DNA of 64,000 nt from Megasphaera hutchinsoni (GCF_001553405.1 NZ_KQ960953.1:1-64000), one strand, 5' to 3'; positions 1 through 8,143 are shown, counted from the first letter of the stretch. Numbers and translations are program-made. The notes: generated from the letters alone by a model not told the origin.

Positions 1-54
1 TAAAGCTTATTTAGTATATCTTACTTTTATTCTACTGTCAAGACATTTTTATGT

Positions 55-89
55 AAAATAAGTGAAGACTACATGCCTTCACTTATTTT
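55..89 (-). terminator. Intrinsic terminator of the symporter gene
   Basis: A 13-bp perfect inverted repeat (arms 55-67 and 77-89, 9-nt loop) starts directly after the stop codon at 91. The A-rich left arm becomes T-rich at the 3' side of the minus-strand transcript. Confidence 0.7.
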
Positions 90-90
90 A

Positions 91-1380
91 CTACTCTTCT
101 ATTAATTTTCCTTTTAAATCATGATCTGTCATTGCACAAACTACCGAATCAGACCATACATTTTCTGCGGTTTCAATCATATCGATAATAGTATAAATAG
201 GTAAAATAATACCCATAATACCTATCGGTGCTCCGACTGAAGACATTAATGATAACGTCAAAAAATAGCATCCCATCGGAACTCCTGCATTACCAATTGC
301 TGCGAAAACAGCAATAAACAACCACAAAATCATTATAGGCCAAGTAAGAACTACGCCCCCATTCTGTAACAAAAATAAAGATGTCACTAAAATAAATGCA
401 GCACATCCATTCATATTAATTGTCGTACAAATAGGTAAAACAAATCGAGATACTTCAGGATTTACATGCAAATTGTTTTCCGCTGAAGCTAATGTAACCG
501 GTAGAGTTCCCGCTGAACTCTTAGAAAATAAAGCAACGGCGATCGCTGGTAACATATTTTTAAATACATGAAAAGGATTTAAGCCTCGAGCAAGTAAATA
601 CAGCGGCAAAACAATGAAAAATTGTATCATATTTCCCATAATAATAACCAGCGTGTATTTCCCCAATGCGCCAACTAAAATACCGGCAGCGATTTGTGCA
701 GAAAGTTGAGCAGAAAAGGATAAAATCCCAAGCGGTAAAATCCATAACAATGCACGAATTAAAACAAATAAAACATCTTGTAATCCTAAAATAGCTTGTA
801 ATAATGCTTTTTGATGCTCATTTTTAGGCATGAACGCCAAGGCCAAGCCAATGGCTGCAGAAATAATCATAACAGAAAGTACATTACCATCTAAAAATGG
901 TTGTATGATATTATTAGGAATAACCGATAAAAAATGTTCATAATATGATACATTAACCAATTTTTCTGGCACACGTTCCACCCCTGCATGAACTAAATCT
1001 AAAGGTAGGTTTCCTGGTCTAATAAAAATAAATAAAATTAATCCGATGAAAGCAGAACAAACAGTTGTTAACAATGTATAAGTAACCGCGTGTGCAAAAA
1101 TACGGCCCGTATTTCGTTTACCACCTAAAGCTGCAAGGGTTGTAATCACTGCCAAAGATATGGTTGGCAAAGCAATAAACTGAAATAAACGAGTAAATAC
1201 GGTTGCAATAAAAGCAAAAATTTGATCTAATACACCATTTCCTAATGTTCCCAAAATACCACCGATAATCAAAGCAAGTATCCAAAGTGCTAACCGCTTA
1301 CCTTGATGATTTTTATAACTTTGGTGAATAATGTCTTTAGCTTGTTTATTTAGCGTAACATGTGGCTTTATATCTACCAT
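91..1380 (-). CDS. Dicarboxylate/amino acid:cation symporter (DAACS family)
   Basis: Inner-membrane secondary transporter of 429 aa, in the family that imports glutamate, aspartate, serine/threonine or C4-dicarboxylates with Na+ or H+. Family signatures are visible: the serine-rich reentrant segment (SSAGTLPVTLASAE) and the following FVLPICTTINMNG motif, where family members usually have TINMDG. Hydrophobic segments are spread through the whole chain, as expected for about eight helices plus hairpins. The ATG at 1380 has an AGGAGGG ribosome site just upstream. It is transcribed alone with its own hairpin terminator. The substrate cannot be read from sequence. A second, clearly different DAACS protein lies at 25786-27036. 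Confidence 0.85.
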   Translation of the reverse strand: MVDIKPHVTLNKQAKDIIHQSYKNHQGKRLALWILALIIGGILGTLGNGVLDQIFAFIATVFTRLFQFIALPTISLAVITTLAALGGKRNTGRIFAHAVTYTLLTTVCSAFIGLILFIFIRPGNLPLDLVHAGVERVPEKLVNVSYYEHFLSVIPNNIIQPFLDGNVLSVMIISAAIGLALAFMPKNEHQKALLQAILGLQDVLFVLIRALLWILPLGILSFSAQLSAQIAAGILVGALGKYTLVIIMGNMIQFFIVLPLYLLARGLNPFHVFKNMLPAIAVALFSKSSAGTLPVTLASAENNLHVNPEVSRFVLPICTTINMNGCAAFILVTSLFLLQNGGVVLTWPIMILWLFIAVFAAIGNAGVPMGCYFLTLSLMSSVGAPIGIMGIILPIYTIIDMIETAENVWSDSVVCAMTDHDLKGKLIEE

Positions 1381-1504
1381 AAAATCCCTCCTACTAAATA
1401 GTATTGTTTTATACCAATAATACCCAAAGAGAGAAGTTAACTTCTGTAAAACATAATTTTATTATGTGCTTTTTAGCATATAATTTATTGTAATAATTAT
1501 CACT

Positions 1505-1565
1505 TACTATATAGTATTTGCCTTGAGTATAGTGCTATACTACCACTCTCAATATCATATGTCAA
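1505..1565 (-). promoter_or_regulatory. Possible promoter/operator region for the symporter
   Basis: In the 289-nt gap upstream of the symporter, a TTGACA-like -35 (1560-1565, minus strand) is followed at about 17 nt by a TAGTAT-like -10. Two perfect short palindromes lie at 1505-1516 and 1527-1540 (GTATAGTGCTATAC), near the expected transcription start, and could be operators. No regulator is identified. The rest of the gap is AT-rich with no further signal. Confidence 0.35.
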
Positions 1566-1630
1566 CCGCATTATTTTGTACTTTTTAATACAATTAATTG
1601 TTGAAAAATTGACGATATGTTAACTTATAT

Positions 1631-1676
1631 AAAATAATAAAACTTGTAGCAAAAAAGCTACAAGTTTTATTATTTT
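1631..1676 (-). terminator. Intrinsic terminator of the nitroreductase gene
   Basis: A 20-bp inverted repeat (1631-1650 / 1657-1676, loop of six A) overlaps the last codons and stop of the nitroreductase gene. Confidence 0.75.
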
Positions 1677-2197
1677 ATATAAACAACTCTATTGGGTTTA
1701 CGCGGTATATCGCCCGGTACTCCTCCGTCGACATAGCCTAAAGCGCAATGTCCAATACCTTCATAATCCCCTTCTATCCCCCATTGTACCAATAACTGTT
1801 TTCCTTCTGCTGTATCAAAAACCTCTCTAGCACGATGAATCCAACAACTTCCCACACCCAATGCATGTGCTGCCAACATCAAATTTCCCATCACCAAACT
1901 TCCATCATATACCCCATTAGGAAACGTCCGATCTGCTAAAACTACCAATATAACAGGTGCTCCATAAAAAGGATCTATTCCTTCTGGTTTTCCCCATGCT
2001 TTTCTATTTAATTCTCTTAATTGCTGACATATGACTGAATTAGTTACAGAAACAATTTTAGTCGCTTGTCGATTCCGACTACTCGCAGCATATAATCCCG
2101 CCTGAATAATTTCTTCTAATTGTGCTTCTGGTACCATTTTATCAAGAAATTTTCGAATACTACGCCGTGTTTTCATTGCCTCCATTATGTTATTCAT
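1670..2197 (-). CDS. Nitroreductase family FMN flavoprotein
   Basis: A 175-aa member of the nitroreductase (NfsA/NfsB-like) fold, which uses FMN and NAD(P)H to reduce nitro compounds, quinones or flavin-like substrates. Visible are the N-terminal TRRSIRKF FMN-binding motif, an ASSRNRQ segment that also contacts FMN, and the C-terminal GHCALGYVDG region. It is a short form of the family. The ATG at 2197 follows an AAGGAG site. It lies downstream of the rplL terminator, so it probably has its own promoter or relies on read-through. The physiological substrate is unknown. Confidence 0.85.
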   Translation of the reverse strand: MNNIMEAMKTRRSIRKFLDKMVPEAQLEEIIQAGLYAASSRNRQATKIVSVTNSVICQQLRELNRKAWGKPEGIDPFYGAPVILVVLADRTFPNGVYDGSLVMGNLMLAAHALGVGSCWIHRAREVFDTAEGKQLLVQWGIEGDYEGIGHCALGYVDGGVPGDIPRKPNRVVYIK

Positions 2198-2251
2198 ATA
2201 ACCATACTCCTTTATGCTTATTATTTTTTATTATACCAAATTATAAATAAT

Positions 2252-2287
2252 AAAAAAAAGCCTCGACCTATAAATAGAACGAGGCTT
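2252..2287 (-). terminator. Intrinsic terminator after rplL
   Basis: Inverted repeat AAGCCTCG/CGAGGCTT (2258-2265 / 2280-2287) followed in the minus direction by eight T residues. It ends the rplJ-rplL transcript before the nitroreductase gene. Confidence 0.85.
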
Positions 2288-2297
2288 AAAAATAAAC

Positions 2298-2666
2298 TTA
2301 TTTTAATTCAACTGTAGCACCGGCTTCTTCAAGTTTAGCTTTCAAAGCTTCTGCATCAGCCTTTGCAGCACCTTCTTTTACAGGTTTAGGAGCACCGTCA
2401 ACTAATGCTTTAGCTTCTTTCAAGCCAAGTCCAGTAGCTTCACGAACTACTTTAATAACATTAATTTTCTTATCGCCAGCAGCAGCAAGAATTACATCAA
2501 ATTCGCTTTTTTCTTCACCAGCTGCACCACCAGCTGCAGGAGCAGCAGCTACAGCTACAGGAGCAGCAGCGGATACACCAAATTTTTCTTCCATATCTTT
2601 CACGAGTTCGGAAAGTTCTAATACAGTCATACTTTCAATGGCTTGCAAAATTTCTTCTTTAGTCAT
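2298..2666 (-). CDS. rplL: 50S ribosomal protein L7/L12
   Basis: The stalk protein that recruits translation GTPases to the ribosome; 122 aa from the ATG at 2666. An N-terminal dimerisation segment ([31 protein letters not shown]) is followed by an Ala/Gly/Pro-rich hinge (about residues 35-52) and the globular C-terminal domain ([33 protein letters not shown]). The upstream in-frame TTG at 2681 is rejected because the GGAGG site sits just upstream of the ATG, inside that extension. It is cotranscribed with rplJ. Confidence 0.97.
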   Translation of the reverse strand: MTKEEILQAIESMTVLELSELVKDMEEKFGVSAAAPVAVAAAPAAGGAAGEEKSEFDVILAAAGDKKINVIKVVREATGLGLKEAKALVDGAPKPVKEGAAKADAEALKAKLEEAGATVELK

Positions 2667-2718
2667 TTTAAATTCCTCCAAATAAATATATTATGAATTA
2701 AATTCTAAGATACATACA

Positions 2719-3276
2719 TTATGCACTTTCTTGTTCAGCCTTCTTAGCCCGTACCGCTTCAAATGCATATACGGCATTACGAATATTGCCTTGCAATACA
2801 TTGACCAATCCAGAAATAGGTGCTTGCATACTGCCCACAATTTTTGCCAAGAGTTCTTCGCGACTTGGCAAATTAGCCAATGCGTCTACGGCTTTTGCAT
2901 CAACAACTTGACCGTCTGCAATCCCTACTTTTACCGTAATGGCTTCTGTTTTAGTTTCTTTAATAAATTCTTTAAGAATTTTAGCTGGTGCCACAACATC
3001 TTCCGTAGAATAAGCTAATGCTGTTGGTCCTTCTAAAAATTCACCTAATTTATCATAACCAACTTCATTGGCAGCAATACGAGTTAACGTATTTTTAATA
3101 ACCTTATATTCCACATTTCCAGCTAAAAATTTACGACGCAGTTTTGTGACTTCGGCTACCGTTAAACCTGTAAACCCAACTAAGACTGCTCCTTTTGCAG
3201 ATTGTAACTTTTCTTTCATATCTGCTACTACGGCCGCTTTTTCAGGTGAAACCTCATGTTTTGCATACATAGACAT
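2719..3276 (-). CDS. rplJ: 50S ribosomal protein L10
   Basis: A 185-aa stalk-base protein that binds 23S rRNA and carries the L7/L12 dimers. It has the typical start (SPEKAAVVADMKEKLQSAKGAVLVGFTGLTV) and C-terminal L7/L12-binding helix. The ATG at 3276 follows an AGGAGG site. The gene is preceded by a structured leader with its own terminator hairpin, so expression is probably autoregulated by the L10-L12 complex, as known for this operon. Confidence 0.97.
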   Translation of the reverse strand: MSMYAKHEVSPEKAAVVADMKEKLQSAKGAVLVGFTGLTVAEVTKLRRKFLAGNVEYKVIKNTLTRIAANEVGYDKLGEFLEGPTALAYSTEDVVAPAKILKEFIKETKTEAITVKVGIADGQVVDAKAVDALANLPSREELLAKIVGSMQAPISGLVNVLQGNIRNAVYAFEAVRAKKAEQESA

Positions 3277-3322
3277 ATTCTTTAATACACCTCCTCATTT
3301 TAGGATTTATATCATCTTAGCA

Positions 3323-3435
3323 CAAAAAAAGGCCTCATATAAGAGGCCAACTAGTACATCATTAATTAAAACACTAGTATCATAGCCTCAGATGGCGGAC
3401 TTTCGTCCATTATACATACCTTCAGTCTACAGCTA
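3323..3435 (-). promoter_or_regulatory. L10 leader with attenuator hairpin upstream of rplJ
   Basis: Between rplA and rplJ the minus strand holds complementary segments (GGACGAAAGTCC; two ACTAG arms at about 3350-3375) and then a GGCCTC/GAGGCC hairpin (3331-3348) followed by eight T (3323-3330). This matches the ribosomal-protein L10 leader arrangement of Firmicutes: an L10-binding fold followed by an intrinsic terminator before the rplJ ribosome site. Confidence 0.75.
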
Positions 3436-3444
3436 AGAGAGATA

Positions 3445-4161
3445 TTAATTTTCTTCCGCTTTAATAACGCCTTTTACGCTAAACGGATTAATTCGAACTC
3501 CCGGACTCATCGTAGAGCTCACCGTGATCGACTTAATATATTGTCCTTTAGCACCCGCGGGTTTTACTTTTACCAACGTATCTACTAAAGTGGTTAAGTT
3601 TTCAACCAATTTATTTACTTCAAATGATTTTTTACCAATGGGAGAATGAATATTGCCCGCTTTATCTGTACGGTATTCAACTTTACCAGCTTTACTTTCT
3701 GATACAGCTTTTGCTACGTCCATCGTAACAGTCCCCACTTTTGGATTCGGCATTAATCCTTTTGGACCTAACACCTTACCTAAGCGTCCTACTTTTCCCA
3801 TCATATTAGGGGTGGCAATAGCAACATCAAAATCTAACCAGCCGCCTTTAATTTTTTCAATTAAATCTTCTCCCCCAACAAAATCTGCACCTGCATCTTT
3901 TGCTTCTTTCTCTTTTTCCCCTTGAGCAAATACTAAAACAGATTTTGTTTTACCTACCCCATGGGGAAGAACCAAAGCACCACGGACCTGCTGATCCGCA
4001 TACTTGGGGTCTACATTTAAATTAACTGCTAATTCTACCGTTTCGTCAAATTTAGCAGTATCCATTTTTTTGATAATATCAATTGCTTCTGCCGGATCAT
4101 ATTGTTTATCTCTTTCAAACAATTTTACGGCTTCGGCATATTTTTTACCTACTTTAGCCAT
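3445..4161 (-). CDS. rplA: 50S ribosomal protein L1
   Basis: A 238-aa L1 stalk protein that binds 23S rRNA and, in many bacteria, its own operon mRNA. The sequence is full length, with the characteristic [15 protein letters not shown] motif at about residues 130-145. The ATG at 4161 has an AGGAGG site. It lies 55 nt downstream of rplK; the gap contains a GGGGAGGCCCC hairpin that could be part of translational control. Confidence 0.97.
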   Translation of the reverse strand: MAKVGKKYAEAVKLFERDKQYDPAEAIDIIKKMDTAKFDETVELAVNLNVDPKYADQQVRGALVLPHGVGKTKSVLVFAQGEKEKEAKDAGADFVGGEDLIEKIKGGWLDFDVAIATPNMMGKVGRLGKVLGPKGLMPNPKVGTVTMDVAKAVSESKAGKVEYRTDKAGNIHSPIGKKSFEVNKLVENLTTLVDTLVKVKPAGAKGQYIKSITVSSTMSPGVRINPFSVKGVIKAEEN

Positions 4162-4216
4162 CTAAAATCCTCCTCTGTGGTTTAACGGGGGCCTCCCCTT
4201 CCACGCCAGCCTCTAC

Positions 4217-4642
4217 TTAGTCGACAACTTCAATTCCCATGCTACGTGCTGTACCTTCAATCAATTTCATAGCTTGATCCACGTCGTTAGCATTTAAATC
4301 GGGCATTTTTGTCGTTGCAATTTCGCGAACTTGATCGCGGCTAACTTTAGCGACTTTCTTTTTATTCGGTTCTCCCGATGCCTTTTCAATGCCAGCTGCT
4401 TTTTTCAAAAGAACAGCTGCAGGCGGAGTTTTCGTAATAAAAGTAAAAGAACGGTCATCATATACAGTTATTTCAACTGGAATGATATAACCAGCCTGTT
4501 TTGCTGTGCGTTCGTTAAATTCCTTTACAAACGCCATAATATTTACACCCGCTTGGCCTAATGCCGGACCAATCGGAGGTGCTGGAGTTGCTTTGCCTGC
4601 TTCACACTGAAGTTTTACCATTTTTGCTACTTTTTTTGCCAC
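4217..4642 (-). CDS. rplK: 50S ribosomal protein L11
   Basis: A 141-aa protein of the GTPase-associated centre. The diagnostic N-terminal proline-rich segment ([21 protein letters not shown]) and C-terminal RNA-binding domain are complete. The start is GTG (4642) after AGGAGG; the ATG at 4621 would remove the conserved MAKKV start. A short perfect palindrome, ACGAGAATATTCTCGT (4702-4717), lies in its leader after nusG. Confidence 0.97.
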   Translation of the reverse strand: MAKKVAKMVKLQCEAGKATPAPPIGPALGQAGVNIMAFVKEFNERTAKQAGYIIPVEITVYDDRSFTFITKTPPAAVLLKKAAGIEKASGEPNKKKVAKVSRDQVREIATTKMPDLNANDVDQAMKLIEGTARSMGIEVVD

Positions 4643-4729
4643 GGTGTATTACACCTCCTTACATTACAAGATGTGGTAAGCGAATTTTCATTCTCCCACT
4701 CACGAGAATATTCTCGTATTAAGAAGTAT

Positions 4730-5269
4730 TTATTCCAGATTATTCTCAATTTGAGAATAATCGACTTCAACGGTTGTTTCACGACCAAACATATCAATGA
4801 GACCTTTAATGGTTCCCTTTTCTTCATTAATTTCTGTAACAGTCGCCACAAAATTTTCAAATGGACCAGATGTAATGCGTACTTGTTCTCCTATCTCAAC
4901 AGAAATCTGTACTTTAGGTTCCTCATCTACCCCTTGAGTTTTCAAAATATTTTTAACTTCCGCCTCATTCAAAGGTGTAGGCTTTGTTGCTGAGCCGACA
5001 AATCCTGTAACCCCGGGAGTATTACGAACAACATACCATGAACGATCATTGACTTCCATTTCTACAAGGACATAACCTGGAAATATTTTACGCTTAACAA
5101 TGCGTTTTTTTCCGTCCTTCATATCCACTTCATCTTCCATTGGTACTAAAATCCGATGTATTACATTTTCCATACCCATTGATTTTACTTTCCGTTCCAA
5201 TGTGGCCATAACCTTGTTTTCATAGCCGGAATACGTATGAATAACATACCATTTCATTTCATGTTCCAT
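4730..5269 (-). CDS. nusG: Transcription termination/antitermination protein NusG
   Basis: A 179-aa elongation factor with the NGN domain (MKWYVIHTYSGYENKV near the start) and a C-terminal KOW domain (about residues 125-179, QVRITSGPFENFVATV). It binds RNA polymerase and couples to Rho or ribosomal S10. The ATG at 5269 has AGGAGG nine nt upstream, just past the secE stop codon; the longer reading from 5293 would begin with TTG and is not supported. Confidence 0.96.
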   Translation of the reverse strand: MEHEMKWYVIHTYSGYENKVMATLERKVKSMGMENVIHRILVPMEDEVDMKDGKKRIVKRKIFPGYVLVEMEVNDRSWYVVRNTPGVTGFVGSATKPTPLNEAEVKNILKTQGVDEEPKVQISVEIGEQVRITSGPFENFVATVTEINEEKGTIKGLIDMFGRETTVEVDYSQIENNLE

Positions 5270-5282
5270 GCGTGCGAGCCTC

Positions 5283-5513
5283 CTATCCGACAATTAAACG
5301 GAGTATATTAAATATACGTGAAAACACTCCATCCGAGATGCCCATAACAGCCATTACAATCACTGTTGTTACTACTACCATAATAACGTAGTTAATCAAT
5401 TCTCGTCTTGTCGGCCAAATGACTCTTTTCATTTCCGCTTTTACGCCTTGAAAAAAAGAATTGTTTGGCTTTTTCTTATTCTTTTGTGCTGTTTTTTTAG
5501 CTACACTTGCCAT
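5283..5513 (-). CDS. secE: Preprotein translocase subunit SecE
   Basis: A 76-aa essential subunit of the SecYEG channel, of the short Firmicutes type with one transmembrane helix. Visible are a basic N-terminus, the conserved amphipathic segment FFQGVKAEMKRVIWPTRREL, and the single membrane helix. The ATG at 5513 is chosen over the upstream TTG at 5531. It lies between rpmG and nusG in the standard order. Confidence 0.94.
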   Translation of the reverse strand: MASVAKKTAQKNKKKPNNSFFQGVKAEMKRVIWPTRRELINYVIMVVVTTVIVMAVMGISDGVFSRIFNILRLIVG

Positions 5514-5550
5514 ATTCCCTCTCGCAATCAAATAAGCATAATAACCCTTA

Positions 5551-5700
5551 TTATTTTGTTTCTTTATGTAATGTTTCCTTTTTACAGAACGGGCAGTATT
5601 TTCTTAACTCTAAACGATCTGGATTGTTTTTCTTATTCTTGTTCGTTTGGTAGTTACGTTGTTTGCACTCTGTGCATGCCAATGTAATCGCTGTACGCAT
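5551..5700 (-). CDS. rpmG: 50S ribosomal protein L33
   Basis: A 49-aa protein beginning [17 protein letters not shown]. Four cysteines in two pairs (CTEC near residue 9 and CPFC near residue 36) make it the zinc-binding form of L33. The ATG at 5700 has a GAGGTG/AAGGA ribosome site. It heads the rpmG-secE-nusG-rplK-rplA block. Confidence 0.95.
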   Translation of the reverse strand: MRTAITLACTECKQRNYQTNKNKKNNPDRLELRKYCPFCKKETLHKETK

Positions 5701-5760
5701 TCCTTACACCTCACTTAAAAATACTTACAAGCTTTCTTGCTTGTCTAAGACTGCTTTTAT

Positions 5761-5789
5761 AATTTATCACAAGCTATCAACAAAGTCAA
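5761..5789 (-). promoter_or_regulatory. Candidate promoter of the rpmG-secE-nusG operon
   Basis: On the minus strand TTGACT (5784-5789) and TAAATT (5761-5766) are separated by 17 nt, followed by a leader with an ACAAGC/GCTTGT hairpin before rpmG. The -35 is strong and the -10 moderate. Confidence 0.5.
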
Positions 5790-5807
5790 GCGAATGTATG
5801 CAACTTA

Positions 5808-5840
5808 AAAAAGCTAGGTTGCTTCACGTACCTAACTTAT
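5808..5840 (-). terminator. Probable terminator after the small ferredoxin gene
   Basis: Minus-strand AAG-TAGGT paired with ACCTA-CTT around a 10-nt loop, with one mismatch, followed by a run of T. It lies downstream of the ferredoxin stop codon. Confidence 0.55.
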
Positions 5841-5884
5841 TTTAAACATACCATTTTTTTCTTTCTCTGTCAACATGCTCTACA

Positions 5885-6070
5885 TCATTTTATAATAGCT
5901 CCAGTCGGACAACAACTGCGAGCATCTTCTAACAATTCCACCGTTGCTTCATCGTTCACAATATTTTGTATACATATATGTTTTGCTTCTGAATCATAAA
6001 AAAACACCATAGGAGCAATTTGCACACAATAATAACAAAGCACACACCTAGATGTAATCTTATACTCCAT
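5885..6070 (-). CDS. Small [4Fe-4S] ferredoxin
   Basis: A 61-aa soluble electron carrier. The cysteine pattern is CVLCYYC at residues 9-15 and a later CCPTGAI near the C-terminus, matching single-cluster ferredoxins (C-x2-C-x2-C plus a distal C-P). The second Cys of the distal CC is followed by proline and is the likely fourth ligand. The ATG at 6070 follows GAGGAAT. It is monocistronic, so its redox partner cannot be inferred. Confidence 0.85.
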   Translation of the reverse strand: MEYKITSRCVLCYYCVQIAPMVFFYDSEAKHICIQNIVNDEATVELLEDARSCCPTGAIIK

Positions 6071-6111
6071 ACCGATTCCTCATTTCTCCTTCAATGTTCC
6101 TTTGCAATGTA

Positions 6112-6140
6112 TTGACAAAACTAGTTTTAAATATTATACT
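6112..6140 (+). promoter_or_regulatory. Promoter of tRNA-Thr
   Basis: TTGACA (6112-6117) and TATACT (6135-6140) with exactly 17 nt between, 12 nt before the mature tRNA. This is a near-consensus housekeeping promoter. Confidence 0.85.
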
Positions 6141-6152
6141 AAACAAGTACTT

Positions 6153-6228
6153 GCCACTTTAGCTCAGCTGGTAGAGCATCTCATTCGTAATGAGAGGGTC
6201 GTTGGTTCAAATCCAATAAGTGGCTCCA
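6153..6228 (+). tRNA. tRNA-Thr (anticodon CGU)
   Basis: A 76-nt cloverleaf: acceptor GCCACTT pairs with AAGTGGC, the D arm contains AGCTCAGCTGGTAGAGC, and the anticodon stem TCTCA/TGAGA encloses loop TTCGTAA with anticodon CGT. The T loop is TTCAAAT and the 3' CCA is encoded. The gene reads ACG codons. Confidence 0.95.
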
Positions 6229-6258
6229 AAAACTCCTTTTATGAGGAGTTTTTTTTTT
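6229..6258 (+). terminator. Terminator of tRNA-Thr
   Basis: AAAACTCCT/AGGAGTTTT hairpin (6229-6237 / 6244-6252) immediately after CCA, followed by a run of T. Confidence 0.85.
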
Positions 6259-6262
6259 GAAT

Positions 6263-6302
6263 AAAATAAGTAGGAGAGCGTAGATGCTCTCCTACTTATT
6301 TT
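6263..6302 (-). terminator. Terminator of the RseC-like gene
   Basis: A 17-bp perfect inverted repeat (6263-6279 / 6286-6302) overlapping the stop codon of the minus-strand gene; T-rich on the minus-strand exit side. Confidence 0.75.
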
Positions 6303-6750
6303 ATATATCTTCTTCCATCCCATCATTTTCTTCTGATTCTAAAATCTTACAAATACAAGGTCTAGAATCTACCATAGCAGAAATATTTCGATCTACTAAC
6401 TTCCAAAATCCCATAGATACTAAAATGCCGATAATAGCTCCTCCTATCGCACAAAGAACCATATTATATCCTAATTCTATACCAATACCATAGCCACTAC
6501 CTACTCCCACAGCAATAAATAACAAAGGCAATATAAAACATAAAAAAGATCCATAAATTAAATGGCTATCTTCTACATGATACTGTATATTTTCGCCTTT
6601 TTGTGCACCAATTTTATTATGTGCTGTAATAACCACTCGTTCTGCACCAAAGCAAGACCCACACACTACATATACACTATCTTTATTCACTCTAACTTTA
6701 GCCAACCCATCTTCTAAAATTTCTTCTATAATTCCTTCTCCAACACGCAT
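6301..6750 (-). CDS. RseC/MucC family membrane protein (SoxR-reducing-system type)
   Basis: A 149-aa protein with a soluble N-terminal part carrying CGSC (about residues 30-33) and two hydrophobic helices (about 67-87 and 93-113), then a short acidic tail with CIC. This is the architecture of RseC/MucC proteins, linked in other bacteria to membrane electron transfer (Rnf-dependent SoxR reduction) and to sigma-E control; in anaerobes the role is not established. The ATG at 6750 follows AGGAGG. Single gene between tRNA-Thr and the divergent bio operon. Confidence 0.8.
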   Translation of the reverse strand: MRVGEGIIEEILEDGLAKVRVNKDSVYVVCGSCFGAERVVITAHNKIGAQKGENIQYHVEDSHLIYGSFLCFILPLLFIAVGVGSGYGIGIELGYNMVLCAIGGAIIGILVSMGFWKLVDRNISAMVDSRPCICKILESEENDGMEEDI

Positions 6751-6785
6751 ATTATCCTCCTAATCAAGTATCAAAATCGGTTATA

Positions 6786-6842
6786 TTGTTAACTTAGATT
6801 ATAGTAGTAAATGTTGACATATCTTTTTTTTATTCGTATACT
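6786..6842 (+). promoter_or_regulatory. bioY operon promoter with BirA-like operator
   Basis: TTGACA (6814-6819) and TATACT (6837-6842) are separated by 17 nt. The -35 lies inside the right half (GTTGACAT, 6813-6820) of an imperfect inverted repeat whose left half is TTGTTAAC (6786-6793), close to the TTGTTAAC...GTTAACAA biotin-repressor site of Firmicutes. Repressor binding would cover the -35. A minus-strand TATAAT (6798-6803) between the half-sites could serve the divergent RseC-like gene. Confidence 0.65.
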
Positions 6843-6886
6843 AATAGGCAGAAAAATCATACTTTCAAAAAAAGGAGTGTCTTTTA

Positions 6887-7453
6887 ATGAAAAACACATC
6901 AACAAACTCTTTATCAAATCCAAGATTACTAGTATTTATTGCTATCTTCACCGCGTTAATAGCTATCGGTGCTTTTATTCGTATTCCCGTTCCCATATGT
7001 CCATTTACACTTCAATTATTGTTTACTACATTAGCTGGACTATTATTGGGTAGCTATGGTGGTGGTCTTGCCGTAGGACTCTACATTATATTAGGTCTTT
7101 TCGGATTACCTATATTTACTGCCGGTGGTGGTCCTGCATACATCTTCCAACCTACCTTTGGTTATTTACTCAGCTTTATGCTTGGTTCAATTGCCATTGG
7201 TTATATGTCTAGGCGAATATCCCATTGGTCATTTATTAATTTATTTTTTATTAATATCGTAGGACTTTTAATTGTCTACGCTGGTGGAATGGTATATCTA
7301 TATGCTATAACTACCTTATATTTAGGCCAGGAAATGACACTGTGGTCATTATTTTTATACTGCTTTATTCTAGCCGTTCCTGGCGATATTTGCCTTTGTG
7401 CATTAGCTGCCCTAATTGCCAAAAAATTACATTTCAATAAGTTAATTTTATAA
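6887..7453 (+). CDS. bioY: Biotin transporter BioY (ECF substrate-binding subunit)
   Basis: A 188-aa integral membrane S component of an energy-coupling-factor transporter, which binds biotin and is powered by shared EcfA/EcfT subunits (not in this window). Six hydrophobic segments are visible, with BioY signatures IPVPICPFTLQ and GLFGLPIFTAGGGPAYIFQPTFGYL. The ATG at 6887 follows an AAAGGAG site. First gene of bioY-bioD-bioA behind a biotin-repressor-like operator, so uptake and synthesis are coregulated. Confidence 0.92.
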   Translation: MKNTSTNSLSNPRLLVFIAIFTALIAIGAFIRIPVPICPFTLQLLFTTLAGLLLGSYGGGLAVGLYIILGLFGLPIFTAGGGPAYIFQPTFGYLLSFMLGSIAIGYMSRRISHWSFINLFFINIVGLLIVYAGGMVYLYAITTLYLGQEMTLWSLFLYCFILAVPGDICLCALAALIAKKLHFNKLIL

Positions 7454-7466
7454 AAAGGAGTCTATT

Positions 7467-8141
7467 ATGTCTAATAGATTATTCATAACCGGAACAGGTA
7501 CTGATGTAGGAAAAACCTATATAACTGCCCTATTAATCAAAACACTTCGCCAAGCCAATTACAATGTTGGCTATTATAAAGCCGCTATTAGTGGTGCTAC
7601 GTCGCTATATGAAAGTGATGCAGGCTACGTAAACCGTATCGCTCAAATCAACGAACCCGAAAGTATGTTAGTTCCTTATCTTTTTCAACATGCAGTTTCT
7701 CCTCATTTAGCAAGTAAACTAGAAAACCGACCAATTGAAAAAGAGATAATTTTAACTGGCTGGCGGCAAGTATTATCTACCTATCCGTATGTAACCGTAG
7801 AAGGTAGTGGCGGAATTATTTGTCCTATTCGTCATGATTCTACTCAATCCTACTATTTAGCCGACATTATTCGTTGGCTGCATATCCCATCTATCATTGT
7901 TGGGCCTATTGGGCTAGGTTCTATCAACGCCTTTGTCTTAACTGCCCACTATATGAAATCTTATAATCTTCCTGTAAAAGGATTTATTGCCAACTATTAT
8001 CATGACACCTTGATGGAAAATGATAATATCGCACTCATACAAGAATTAACGCAATTACCGCTTATCGCCAAAGTTCCAGAAAATGCCCAATTACTTGATG
8101 CAGATATAACTAAACTAGCCGCCTTATACGAAGGAGTATAA
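7467..8141 (+). CDS. bioD: ATP-dependent dethiobiotin synthetase
   Basis: A 224-aa cytosolic enzyme converting 7,8-diaminopelargonate, CO2 and ATP to dethiobiotin, the next-to-last step in biotin synthesis. The Walker A loop GTGTDVGKT is at residues 9-17, and VEGSGGIICPI gives the family's (V/A)EGAGG-type motif. It starts 13 nt after bioY with AAAAGGAG and ends 2 nt before bioA. Confidence 0.93.
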   Translation: MSNRLFITGTGTDVGKTYITALLIKTLRQANYNVGYYKAAISGATSLYESDAGYVNRIAQINEPESMLVPYLFQHAVSPHLASKLENRPIEKEIILTGWRQVLSTYPYVTVEGSGGIICPIRHDSTQSYYLADIIRWLHIPSIIVGPIGLGSINAFVLTAHYMKSYNLPVKGFIANYYHDTLMENDNIALIQELTQLPLIAKVPENAQLLDADITKLAALYEGV

Positions 8142-8143
8142 CC

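Noticed and set aside
2298-2681. Longer N-termini for rplL, nusG, secE, hypD, hypE, mnmE, proS and the TM1266-type gene
   Set aside because: In each case the extension begins with a rare start or contains the ribosome site or upstream gene's end, and the conserved N-terminus begins at the internal start used here.
4627-4860. Small ORFs overlapping nusG/rplK on either strand
   Set aside because: They are frame shadows of nusG and rplK with no ribosome site or family resemblance.
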